Source: Candidatus Omnitrophota bacterium (GTDB lineage: Bacteria; Omnitrophota; JAUWXU01). Taken from it: 5,525 bases of DNA. The stretch's first letter is position 1; every line of letters begins with the position of its first letter. The notes beneath the pieces are model-generated. The model was not told the origin of the DNA, did no database searches, and was given only the letters and a program-made list of their open reading frames with translations. Where the stretch lies: NCBI GenBank assembly GCA_030616145.1, contig JAUWXU010000047.1, positions 1 through 5,525 on the forward strand, written 5' to 3'. Shown here piece by piece: positions 1 to 5,525 of this stretch. The translations under genes and the position numbers were made by a program.

Positions 1-39
1 AGTACTGATTATCATTTAAAAAGACCGAACCTAGACTAA
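1..39 (+). CDS. gatA: Asp/Glu-tRNA amidotransferase subunit A, C-terminal end only (partial)
   Basis: Frame 1 from the window edge reads STDYHLKRPNLD and then a TAA stop. This matches the usual GatA ending, in which an aromatic- and His-containing 'ATD-[YW]-H-x-[KR]-[RK]-P' segment closes the amidase-fold protein. GatA is the glutaminase (amidase) subunit of GatCAB and releases ammonia that is channelled to GatB. Only 12 codons are visible, so nothing catalytic can be checked. The identification rests on this tail plus its position 4 bases ahead of gatB in the same direction, the usual gatA-gatB order. The 5' part lies outside the window. Confidence 0.85.
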   Translation, partial: STDYHLKRPNLD

Positions 40-43
40 AAAA

Positions 44-1471
44 ATGGCAACAGTCTACAAAACTACTATTGGCTTAGAAGCCCACGTTCAGTTAGCCACA
101 ATTACAAAACTCTTTTGCGGATGTAAGACCCAGTTTGGCCAGGCCCCTAATAGCCAGGTCTGCCCGGTATGCCTTGGGCTGCCCGGGACGCTGCCAGTAT
201 TAAACGAAAGAGCATTTGACCTGGCCATCAAGACAGCCTTGGCCTTAAACTGTAACATTGAAAAATTAATAAAGTTTGAAAGAAAAAATTATTTTTATCC
301 CGACCTTCCCAAGGCCTACCAGATTTCGCAATACAGCCTGCCCCTTTCCAGCAATGGTTTTCTGGAGATTGAGACTGAAAATGGGGTCCACAAAATTGGC
401 ATAACTCGCGCCCATTTAGAAGAAGATGCCGGTAAGCTCATCCATAAACAGGACTGCAGCCTGGTGGATTATAACCGGGGCGGCACCCCGCTGTTGGAAA
501 TAGTTAGTGAACCCCAACTCCATTCCCCTCAAGAGGCCTATAATTATCTTGTCGCCTTAAAGACGCTGCTTGAATATTTAGAAGTCTCTGACTGCAACAT
601 GGAAGAGGGAAGTTTAAGGTGTGATGCAAATATATCCGTATCGAGGTCGGATTCCGCCAAATTGGGCGTAAAGGTAGAGCTGAAAAATATGAATAGTTTC
701 AAGGGAGTCAGATCGGCATTATCCTTTGAAGAAGGACGGATAACCGAACTATTAAAAAAGGGCAAAACAATAACTCAGGAAACCCGATTGTGGAACGTTG
801 AACAAAATAAAACTTTGCTGATGCGTGCCAAAGAAGAATCGCATGACTATAGATATTTTCCGGAACCGGACCTGGTTCCGTTTGCCGTTGAAAAAGAAAG
901 GGTAAAAAGAATGAAGGATTCTCTGCCCGAACTACCTGCCCAGAGAAAAAAACGCCTCATGACAGATTACAAATTATCCGAATACGACTCTTCGGTCTTA
1001 ACCAGCAATAAAAAAATGGCTGATTATCTTGAAGAATGTTTAAAATTCTATAAAAATCCCAAGGTCCTGGCCAACTGGATTATGGGTAATATCTCCAGCG
1101 AATTGAACAAAAGAAAGATAGATATTTCTGCTCTGGGCCTTAAGCCGGCTGGGCTGGCATCGCTTTTAAAGATGATTGACCAGGGAGAAATAAGCGGAAA
1201 AATTGCCAAAGATGTGCTGGCCCAGGCAATTGAAACCGGTTTTCCTCCGGAGAAAATAGTAAAATCCAAGGGTTTGGCTCAGATAAAGGATACGGATACA
1301 CTGGAAAAGATAATCAAAGAGGTTATTAGCAAAAACGAAAAATCGGTAAGCGACTATAAATCTGGCAAATCCAACGCCGCTATGTTCCTGGTAGGTCAGG
1401 TAATGAAGCAAACAAAAGGGAAGGCAAACCCTCAGTTAGTAAACAAACTTTTAAAAAGATATTTGGCTTGA
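44..1471 (+). CDS. gatB: Aspartyl/glutamyl-tRNA(Asn/Gln) amidotransferase subunit B
   Basis: GatB is the kinase and tRNA-binding subunit of the cytoplasmic GatCAB complex. It phosphorylates the side-chain carboxylate of Glu-tRNA(Gln) or Asp-tRNA(Asn), which is then amidated with ammonia from GatA. The 475 residues are the normal family length. The catalytic cradle has the GLEAHVQL start (E12, H14), HLEEDAGK (124-131) and the GatB signature LVDYNRGGTPLLEIVSEP (140-157). H14, E127 and E152 line up with the Mg-binding residues I recall from S. aureus GatB. C25, C27, C40 and C43 form a CxC...CxxC pair that probably binds zinc, as in many but not all bacterial GatBs. From about residue 330 a helical and YqeY-like tail ends in ANPQLVNKLLKRYL and contacts tRNA. 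The ATG follows the gatA stop by 4 bases with no Shine-Dalgarno, which suggests coupled translation. The sequence does not show whether Gln, Asn or both are made. Confidence 0.98.
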   Translation: MATVYKTTIGLEAHVQLATITKLFCGCKTQFGQAPNSQVCPVCLGLPGTLPVLNERAFDLAIKTALALNCNIEKLIKFERKNYFYPDLPKAYQISQYSLPLSSNGFLEIETENGVHKIGITRAHLEEDAGKLIHKQDCSLVDYNRGGTPLLEIVSEPQLHSPQEAYNYLVALKTLLEYLEVSDCNMEEGSLRCDANISVSRSDSAKLGVKVELKNMNSFKGVRSALSFEEGRITELLKKGKTITQETRLWNVEQNKTLLMRAKEESHDYRYFPEPDLVPFAVEKERVKRMKDSLPELPAQRKKRLMTDYKLSEYDSSVLTSNKKMADYLEECLKFYKNPKVLANWIMGNISSELNKRKIDISALGLKPAGLASLLKMIDQGEISGKIAKDVLAQAIETGFPPEKIVKSKGLAQIKDTDTLEKIIKEVISKNEKSVSDYKSGKSNAAMFLVGQVMKQTKGKANPQLVNKLLKRYLA

Positions 1472-1481
1472 AGATGGACGG

Positions 1482-2303
1482 TTAGATAAGGTTGCTCAGT
1501 TTGGCATATTCAGTCACGCTAAATGTTTCTGCCCGCCGGCCGGGGTCCAACCCGGCCTTTTCAAAAATTACCAGCCACTCTTTTTTATTCAGCCCGAAAT
1601 AATCCGAACCGGCAAGGGCATTGAGCACGATCTTTCTCCTTTTGTTAAAAGAAGTCCTTACTAACTTAAAAAAATTCTCCTCGTCCTTCACCCCTGCTGA
1701 GGGCTGCTTCAACACCTTCATTTTGATGATACTGGAATCTACTTTGGGCCGCGGATAAAAGGAACCTTTTTTGATAAGGCCTACTAATATGGGATGACAA
1801 TAAAATCTTATCGCTACTGATAATGAACTATAATCCCTGCTGCCCGGCGCAGCCAACATGCGGCTGCCCACCTCTTTTTGTACAGTAATCAGAATCAGGT
1901 CAATGATTTTTCGGAATTTGAGGAGGTGAAAAATTATCGGGGTAGTAATATAATAAGGGAGATTGCCGACCACCTTTATGCTCCGGCAATCTACTAAATC
2001 AGGCAGGTCAATCTTTAAGATATCCCGGCAAACAATCTGTAAATTTTTAACCCCGGCCAAAAGCTCCTTTAAAATCCGGCAGAGTCGTTCATCTCTTTCA
2101 ATTGCAATTACCTTGCGACTGCATTTAACCAGGCTCTCGGTCAGGACCCCCAGGCCAGGGCCAATCTCTATCACTGTATCGGCCTCACCTATTTCTGCCG
2201 CCTCAATTATCTTATCTTTGACTTTGTCACTAATCAGAAAATTCTGCCCCCAGCTCTTTTTTGGCCGGAAATCATGCTGACGCAGTATCTGTTTGGCATT
2301 CAT
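1482..2303 (-). CDS. rsmA: 16S rRNA (adenine(1518)-N6/adenine(1519)-N6)-dimethyltransferase
   Basis: RsmA (KsgA) uses S-adenosylmethionine to dimethylate two adjacent adenines in the 3' terminal helix 45 of 16S rRNA, a late checkpoint in 30S subunit assembly; its loss gives kasugamycin resistance. The 273 residues are the usual length. The N-terminus has the family KKSWGQNFL element (15-23), then SAM motif I EIGPGLGVLTE (46-56), an acidic motif II region (AIERDERL, 67-74), and the catalytic N6-adenine motif NLPYYIT (114-120). The C-terminal helical domain carries FYPRPKVDS (182-190) and RTSFNKRRK (216-224), which mark RsmA over the ErmC-type 23S methylases. The ATG is one base past the pdxA stop (TGA-G-ATG) with no Shine-Dalgarno, so translation probably depends on re-initiation. 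It is last in the operon and faces gatB tail to tail. Confidence 0.97.
   Translation of the reverse strand: MNAKQILRQHDFRPKKSWGQNFLISDKVKDKIIEAAEIGEADTVIEIGPGLGVLTESLVKCSRKVIAIERDERLCRILKELLAGVKNLQIVCRDILKIDLPDLVDCRSIKVVGNLPYYITTPIIFHLLKFRKIIDLILITVQKEVGSRMLAAPGSRDYSSLSVAIRFYCHPILVGLIKKGSFYPRPKVDSSIIKMKVLKQPSAGVKDEENFFKLVRTSFNKRRKIVLNALAGSDYFGLNKKEWLVIFEKAGLDPGRRAETFSVTEYAKLSNLI
1538..1561 (+). terminator. Possible intrinsic terminator for the gatAB transcript, inside the 3' end of rsmA
   Basis: A perfect 7-bp stem, GGCCGGG (1538-1544) and CCCGGCC (1551-1557), encloses a 6-base loop and is followed at once by TTTT (1558-1561). It starts 66 bases past the gatB stop. The T run lies only on the + strand side; the other side of the stem has no T run on the - strand, so it would act on gatB transcription and not on rsmA. 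It lies in codons for rsmA residues around 249-257 (AGLDPGRRA), so the base pairing could be a by-product of a Gly/Pro/Arg-rich coding segment. The U tract is short. Confidence 0.45.
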
Positions 2304-2304
2304 C

Positions 2305-3324
2305 TCAGGTGTGTCTTTTGGCGAGAACCACTGCTAATTTTATAGCCTCAATCATCGAGGCAGGATTGGCAAGATTCTTTCCTGCTATATCAAATGCCGT
2401 GCCGTGATCAGGAGAAGTCCGGACAAACGGCAGGCCCAGGGTTATGTTAACCCCCTGTTCAAAGGCCAGCATCTTCAGGGGAATCAAACCCTGGTCATGA
2501 TACATGGCTATCACTGCATCAAATTTACCATTATGGGCCTGGTAAAAAAGGGTATCGCCGGGGACCGGCCCGCTCACTTTCATCTTTTCTCTTCGGGCCT
2601 TTTTAACTGCCGGCTCGATTTTATCTATCTCCTCTCTACCAAGCAGTCCGGCCTCACCATTGTGAGGGTTGAAACCGGCAACTCCCAGGCGCGGTGAAGC
2701 TATATTAAAATATTTCTTAAGAAACTTATTAGCCAATCTGATAGTCCGATATATCTTCGCTCTGGTCAAAGATTGGGATACTTTGTTTAAGGGAAGATGG
2801 GTGGTTACCAAAACTACCCTCAGCCCGCCCCCGATCAGCATCATCGCAACCTCCTTTGTCCTGGTAAGGCGGGCAAGATACTCAGTATGTCCGGTTATTG
2901 GAAGACCGGTCCGGGCGATCATTTCTTTGCTTATCGGAGCTGTAACCACTGCATCGATCCTTCCCTTTTTGGTCAAACCGACCGCCTCTTTTATATAGGC
3001 AATAGAGGCCCGGCCGCAGGCCAGAACAGGTCTTCCTGGTTTAATTGCTGAGATGCCCTTTAACTTCATATCTAATAAATTAACCGGCAAAGAGGAGAAA
3101 TCAACTGCGGTAATTTTATCTATGACTTTAAGCGGAATGGAAAATCCTAAAGCCTTTCCGGTGCGTTTTATTACCGAACTATCTCCGATGATTAAAAAAT
3201 TAGCATTTCTAAGCTGCCGACGATGGGTAATGCTTTTCAATGCCTTCAAAATTACCTCGGCACCAATGCCAGCCGCATCTCCCATGGTAATTCCAATAAT
3301 TTTTTTATCCTTGTTCATCTGCAT
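2305..3324 (-). CDS. pdxA: 4-hydroxythreonine-4-phosphate dehydrogenase
   Basis: PdxA oxidises 4-phosphohydroxy-L-threonine with NAD(P); the product decarboxylates to 3-amino-2-oxopropyl phosphate, which PdxJ joins to deoxyxylulose phosphate to make pyridoxine phosphate. At 339 residues it is the normal length. H176 (TTHLPL), H221 (NPHNGE) and H276 (MYHDQG) have exactly the spacing (45 and 55) of the E. coli metal ligands H166, H211 and H266. Substrate residues are also kept with the same offset of 10: H146-T147 in TGHTE, K284, N293 and R302. The N-terminal motif reads GDAAGIGAE where GDPAGIGPE is usual. Two in-frame ATGs lie six bases apart (3324 and 3318). Neither has a clear Shine-Dalgarno, so the start is uncertain by two codons. 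A divergent dehydrogenase of the PdxA2 type cannot be fully excluded, but the neighbours surA and rsmA favour true PdxA. Confidence 0.95.
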   Translation of the reverse strand: MQMNKDKKIIGITMGDAAGIGAEVILKALKSITHRRQLRNANFLIIGDSSVIKRTGKALGFSIPLKVIDKITAVDFSSLPVNLLDMKLKGISAIKPGRPVLACGRASIAYIKEAVGLTKKGRIDAVVTAPISKEMIARTGLPITGHTEYLARLTRTKEVAMMLIGGGLRVVLVTTHLPLNKVSQSLTRAKIYRTIRLANKFLKKYFNIASPRLGVAGFNPHNGEAGLLGREEIDKIEPAVKKARREKMKVSGPVPGDTLFYQAHNGKFDAVIAMYHDQGLIPLKMLAFEQGVNITLGLPFVRTSPDHGTAFDIAGKNLANPASMIEAIKLAVVLAKRHT

Positions 3325-3350
3325 CTTTTAATCTGTGATCATCTGCGTTT
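3317..3350. repeat. ATCTG-rich segment between the PPIase gene and pdxA (possible repeat remnant)
   Basis: Three near-identical hexamers, ATCTGC (3317), ATCTGT (3331) and ATCTGC (3341), fall within 30 bases and cover most of the 29-base gap and the pdxA start. The pattern is reminiscent of the ATCTGTG/ATCTGCG-type intergenic repeats found scattered in many bacterial genomes, but only one short example is present here and the copies are not evenly spaced. It may be chance. Confidence 0.25.
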
Positions 3351-3353
3351 TAT

Positions 3354-4346
3354 TCATTTAATCGAGATATAAGTGTCCCTTTTAAGTTCTTCTATCCATT
3401 TCTTAAAACGCTCATTGAATTTCTGGACAAATAAAATGCTCTTTATTTTAATCTCAGCTTCTTTAAGACCGGTAACTGCCTGCGGCTCTTTGGCCTCAAC
3501 CTTGAAGATATAATATCCCAATTTTGTCTTAACCGGCTGGGAAAATTCCTGCGGGGTTAAGCTGAACAGAACCTCATCTATCTCTTTGGCCATATATCCT
3601 CTGTCAATAAAACCCATATCTCCGAGCTGGGAGGCACTGACATCATCGGAATATTGCTTAGCCAGATCTTCAAAGCTGGTGCCTCCTTCTAGTTCAGAAA
3701 ATATCTCATTTGCCTTGGCCAGCGCCTCCTCCCAATCCTCAGGGGTATCTTCTGCCGGCTTAATTAAAATAGATTTGGCCTTAACCTTTTCCGGCTCAAT
3801 AAAGTCATTCAGGTGGTCCTGATAATAATCATCCACCTCTTTAAAGCTGATGTTCATTTTGCCTTTAACCTCGGCATCTATTAATTTGGACTTTAAAATT
3901 TCCTCCCGGAAATCCTTTTTCAAACTTCTTATCGACAGATTTTGCCTGTCCATTGTCTCTATAAATTCTTCCTCGGAGTTAAATCTTTGCTTTATTTCTT
4001 CTATTTTTTCACCTACCTCTTGATCGCTAACCTCAATGTCGCTGTCATTGGCTGCATTAATAATTACTTTTTCCTCAATCATCTGGTTCAAAATCTCCCG
4101 CCGGGCCTGATCCATCTTCCGGGCTAACTCCTCGCCTTCATATCTTTGTCTATATTCTCCATAAATAGGAAAGAGTACTCTTTCAAGATCACTCTGGGTA
4201 ATAAGATCTGTACCTACTACCACTACAATCTTATCTACAACCTCTCCTTTCTCCTCGATGGCTTCGCCATAGACAGCACAGACCCCGCAAGTTAAACAAA
4301 ATAAAAAACTGATAAATGCTAATTTAACCACCAACTCCCTGTTCAT
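3354..4346 (-). CDS. SurA-like periplasmic peptidyl-prolyl cis-trans isomerase/chaperone
   Basis: This is an exported folding factor of the SurA/parvulin group, which helps outer-membrane and periplasmic proteins fold. Residues 1-27 form a signal peptide: a charged start (MNRELVVK), a hydrophobic core (about 9-25) and likely cleavage near AVYG-EA. Its three Cys residues do not fit a lipobox. Residues 36-57 ([22 protein letters not shown]) match the start of the SurA N-terminal chaperone domain, which runs to about 180 as charged helices. One parvulin domain follows (about 185-285), with [22 protein letters not shown], and [14 protein letters not shown]-terminal helix (about 294-325) completes the SurA-type core. 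E. coli SurA has 428 residues and two parvulin domains; this protein has 330 and one, as in many non-proteobacterial homologues. Position ahead of pdxA-rsmA matches surA. The ATG overlaps the mfd stop (ATGA) and is preceded by GGAGG. Confidence 0.92.
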   Translation of the reverse strand: MNRELVVKLAFISFLFCLTCGVCAVYGEAIEEKGEVVDKIVVVVGTDLITQSDLERVLFPIYGEYRQRYEGEELARKMDQARREILNQMIEEKVIINAANDSDIEVSDQEVGEKIEEIKQRFNSEEEFIETMDRQNLSIRSLKKDFREEILKSKLIDAEVKGKMNISFKEVDDYYQDHLNDFIEPEKVKAKSILIKPAEDTPEDWEEALAKANEIFSELEGGTSFEDLAKQYSDDVSASQLGDMGFIDRGYMAKEIDEVLFSLTPQEFSQPVKTKLGYYIFKVEAKEPQAVTGLKEAEIKIKSILFVQKFNERFKKWIEELKRDTYISIK

Positions 4347-5525
4347 TTCAAATCTGCCTCCGCCCTTTTACGGCTGAATGCTTCTTTAAGTATTTTACAA
4401 TAGAGGTCAAAACCTACTGTCATAATCCAACCGTGCTGCTCCCGGCCCAGGAGATTACCGGCACCCCTTATCTCCAGGTCTTCAGTGGCTATCTTAAACC
4501 CTGAACCCAGTTCGGTAAATTTTGAAATGGCGGTCAGGCGTTTCTTGGCCTCTTTAGTCAACGGGATATTTTTGGGTATCAAGAAATAGGCGTAGGCCTT
4601 TTTGGTAAACCGTCCCACCCTCCCCCGCAACTGATATAAATCAGCCAGACCAAACATATCTGCCCGGTCAACAATAATTGTATTAACATTGGGGATATCC
4701 AATCCTGATTCAACAATGCTCGTGGACAACAGGATATCAATCTTGCCGTCCATAAAGTCGCACATTTTTGCGGAAAGTTCTTTTTCAGGCATCTGGCCAT
4801 GACAGATGGCAATAGATGCCTGCGGAACGAGCCCTTTCAAGCGCTGGTTAATGGCGACAATACTTTTTACCCGATTATGGATAAAATAGACCTGCCCTTT
4901 TCTGTCCAGCTCCCTAAGGATAATTTTTCTTACTTTTTCCTGGTTATAAAATTCAATATAGGTCTCAATGGGGACTCTCTTCTTTGGCGGAGTGTCTATA
5001 GTAGACATATCTTTGATACCCATTAAAGACATATAGAGCGTACGGGGAATAGGGGTCGCGGTAAGGGTCAAAACATCTACCAGTTGCTTAAAATACTTCA
5101 ATCTTTCCTTATGGACAACCCCAAATCTCTGTTCTTCATCGACTATCACCAGACCCAAGTCATGAAATTTTACATCCTTTGACAACAACCGGTGCGTGCC
5201 GATAATTATATCAACCAAGCCATTGCTGAGACCGTCCAGAATTTCTTTCTGCTCTTTTCTGGATTTAAACCGGCTCAACATCTGGGTATTGACCGGATAT
5301 TTATCTAATCTTTTATTAAAGGTCCTGAAGTGTTGTTCGGCAAGTATCGTAGTGGGAACCAGGATTACAACCTGTTTATTGCTCATCACCGCCTTAAAGG
5401 CCGCCCGCAGGGCCACCTCTGTCTTGCCGTAACCGGCATCGCCGCAAAGCAACCTATCCATTGGCACAGCTGATTCCATATCTTTCTTCGCTTCAATAGT
5501 GCTTCGGACCTGGTCGGGAGTCTCG
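4343..5525 (-). CDS. mfd: Transcription-repair coupling factor Mfd, C-terminal part (5' end outside window), lacking the D7 domain
   Basis: Mfd is an SF2 DNA translocase that pushes stalled RNA polymerase off damaged DNA and recruits UvrA for nucleotide excision repair. The reading frame is open to the window edge ([15 protein letters not shown] before the first Met at 5479), so 393 residues of the translocase are visible. Numbered from that Met they show Walker [10 protein letters not shown] (13-21), motif Ia [10 protein letters not shown] (41-50), the Mfd-specific [13 protein letters not shown] (69-81), DEEQ (114-117), TATPIPRTL (140-148), [10 protein letters not shown] (195-204), and QLRGRVGR (283-290). 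The TRG motif then follows, with [22 protein letters not shown] (324-345) and VGFDLY (355-360). RecG shares the helicase core, but these Mfd-type details exclude it. The protein stops 18 residues after VGFDLY. The roughly 150-residue D7 domain of standard Mfd is absent, and the next gene overlaps the stop by ATGA, leaving no room for a D7 remnant. RNA polymerase- and UvrA-binding domains would lie beyond the window. Confidence 0.96.
   Translation of the reverse strand, partial: ETPDQVRSTIEAKKDMESAVPMDRLLCGDAGYGKTEVALRAAFKAVMSNKQVVILVPTTILAEQHFRTFNKRLDKYPVNTQMLSRFKSRKEQKEILDGLSNGLVDIIIGTHRLLSKDVKFHDLGLVIVDEEQRFGVVHKERLKYFKQLVDVLTLTATPIPRTLYMSLMGIKDMSTIDTPPKKRVPIETYIEFYNQEKVRKIILRELDRKGQVYFIHNRVKSIVAINQRLKGLVPQASIAICHGQMPEKELSAKMCDFMDGKIDILLSTSIVESGLDIPNVNTIIVDRADMFGLADLYQLRGRVGRFTKKAYAYFLIPKNIPLTKEAKKRLTAISKFTELGSGFKIATEDLEIRGAGNLLGREQHGWIMTVGFDLYCKILKEAFSRKRAEADLK
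4357..4361 (-). promoter_or_regulatory. Shine-Dalgarno for the SurA-like gene
   Basis: On the - strand GGAGG lies 10 bases before the ATG at 4346, inside the last codons of mfd. It is the only strong ribosome binding site seen at a gene start in this window; gatB, pdxA and rsmA lack one. It supports the 4346 start and suggests that the isomerase is translated partly independently of mfd despite the ATGA overlap. Confidence 0.7.

Noticed and set aside
544..765. 73-codon open frame on the - strand inside gatB, and similar ones at 1048-1269 and 1166-1411
   Set aside because: They lie wholly opposite well-conserved gatB codons, overlap each other in part, and show no recognisable domain; they are shadows of gatB.
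1417..1434. Possible hairpin on the - strand downstream of rsmA (AGGG/CCCT with an 8-base loop, then Ts)
   Set aside because: Only about 4 bp of stem with a wide loop; too weak to call a terminator for the rsmA operon.
1963..2280. 105-codon + strand open frame opposite rsmA, with others opposite pdxA (2404-3331), the isomerase (3586-4127) and mfd (4799-5432)
   Set aside because: All sit antisense to genes with clear family motifs; their predicted proteins are of odd composition and carry no domain.
4343..4346. Frameshift or pseudogene explanation for the short Mfd C-terminus
   Set aside because: The downstream isomerase has a full signal peptide, a matching Shine-Dalgarno and an ATGA overlap, and no D7-like sequence is left in any frame, so a clean architecture is more likely.
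4278..4346. Lipoprotein signal in the SurA-like protein (Cys at residues 17, 20 and 23)
   Set aside because: None of the cysteines is preceded by a lipobox-like [LVI]-x-[GAS] triplet, so an ordinary signal peptide is more likely.
4579..4812. 77-codon - strand open frame inside mfd in another frame
   Set aside because: It overlaps the helicase motif V/VI coding region of mfd and has no independent support.
1..5525. A new defence, mobile or CRISPR-type system
   Set aside because: Every stretch is covered by recognisable housekeeping genes; there are no direct-repeat arrays, transposase genes or unexplained gaps over 30 bases.

Overview
This window is a tightly packed stretch of ordinary bacterial housekeeping genes, with no mobile element, CRISPR array, RNA gene or gene-free stretch over 30 bases. 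It holds two converging operons. On the + strand, the last 12 codons of gatA are followed after 4 bases by a complete gatB. On the - strand, reading from the right edge, come the 3' part of mfd, a SurA-like peptidyl-prolyl isomerase, pdxA and rsmA (ksgA). The two operons meet tail to tail with 10 bases between their stop codons.

The four - strand genes look like one transcription unit. mfd and the isomerase overlap by ATGA, the isomerase and pdxA are 29 bases apart, and pdxA and rsmA are 1 base apart. The order surA-pdxA-rsmA is the same as in the lptD-surA-pdxA-rsmA-apaGH cluster of E. coli, but here mfd comes first and nothing follows rsmA. The operon combines transcription-coupled repair, envelope protein folding, vitamin B6 synthesis and 16S rRNA maturation. 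The gatAB operon makes the amidotransferase that produces Gln-tRNA(Gln) and/or Asn-tRNA(Asn) from mischarged tRNA.

A SurA-type periplasmic chaperone suggests a bacterium with an outer membrane. GatCAB suggests one that lacks GlnRS, AsnRS or both. DXP-dependent vitamin B6 synthesis (PdxA) and a moderately AT-rich composition fit many groups. The overall character would suit an uncultivated Gram-negative lineage (for example Omnitrophota or a relative), but that is a guess; the sequence does not fix the phylum.

The most notable feature is the Mfd C-terminus. The protein stops about 18 residues after the TRG translocation motif, so the whole C-terminal autoinhibitory domain (D7) is absent, and the next gene begins within the stop codon. 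Other points of interest are a terminator-like hairpin for gatB embedded in the opposing rsmA gene, an ATCTG-rich intergenic segment before pdxA, and loss of both usual prolines in the N-terminal PdxA motif. I found no convincing new multi-gene system.
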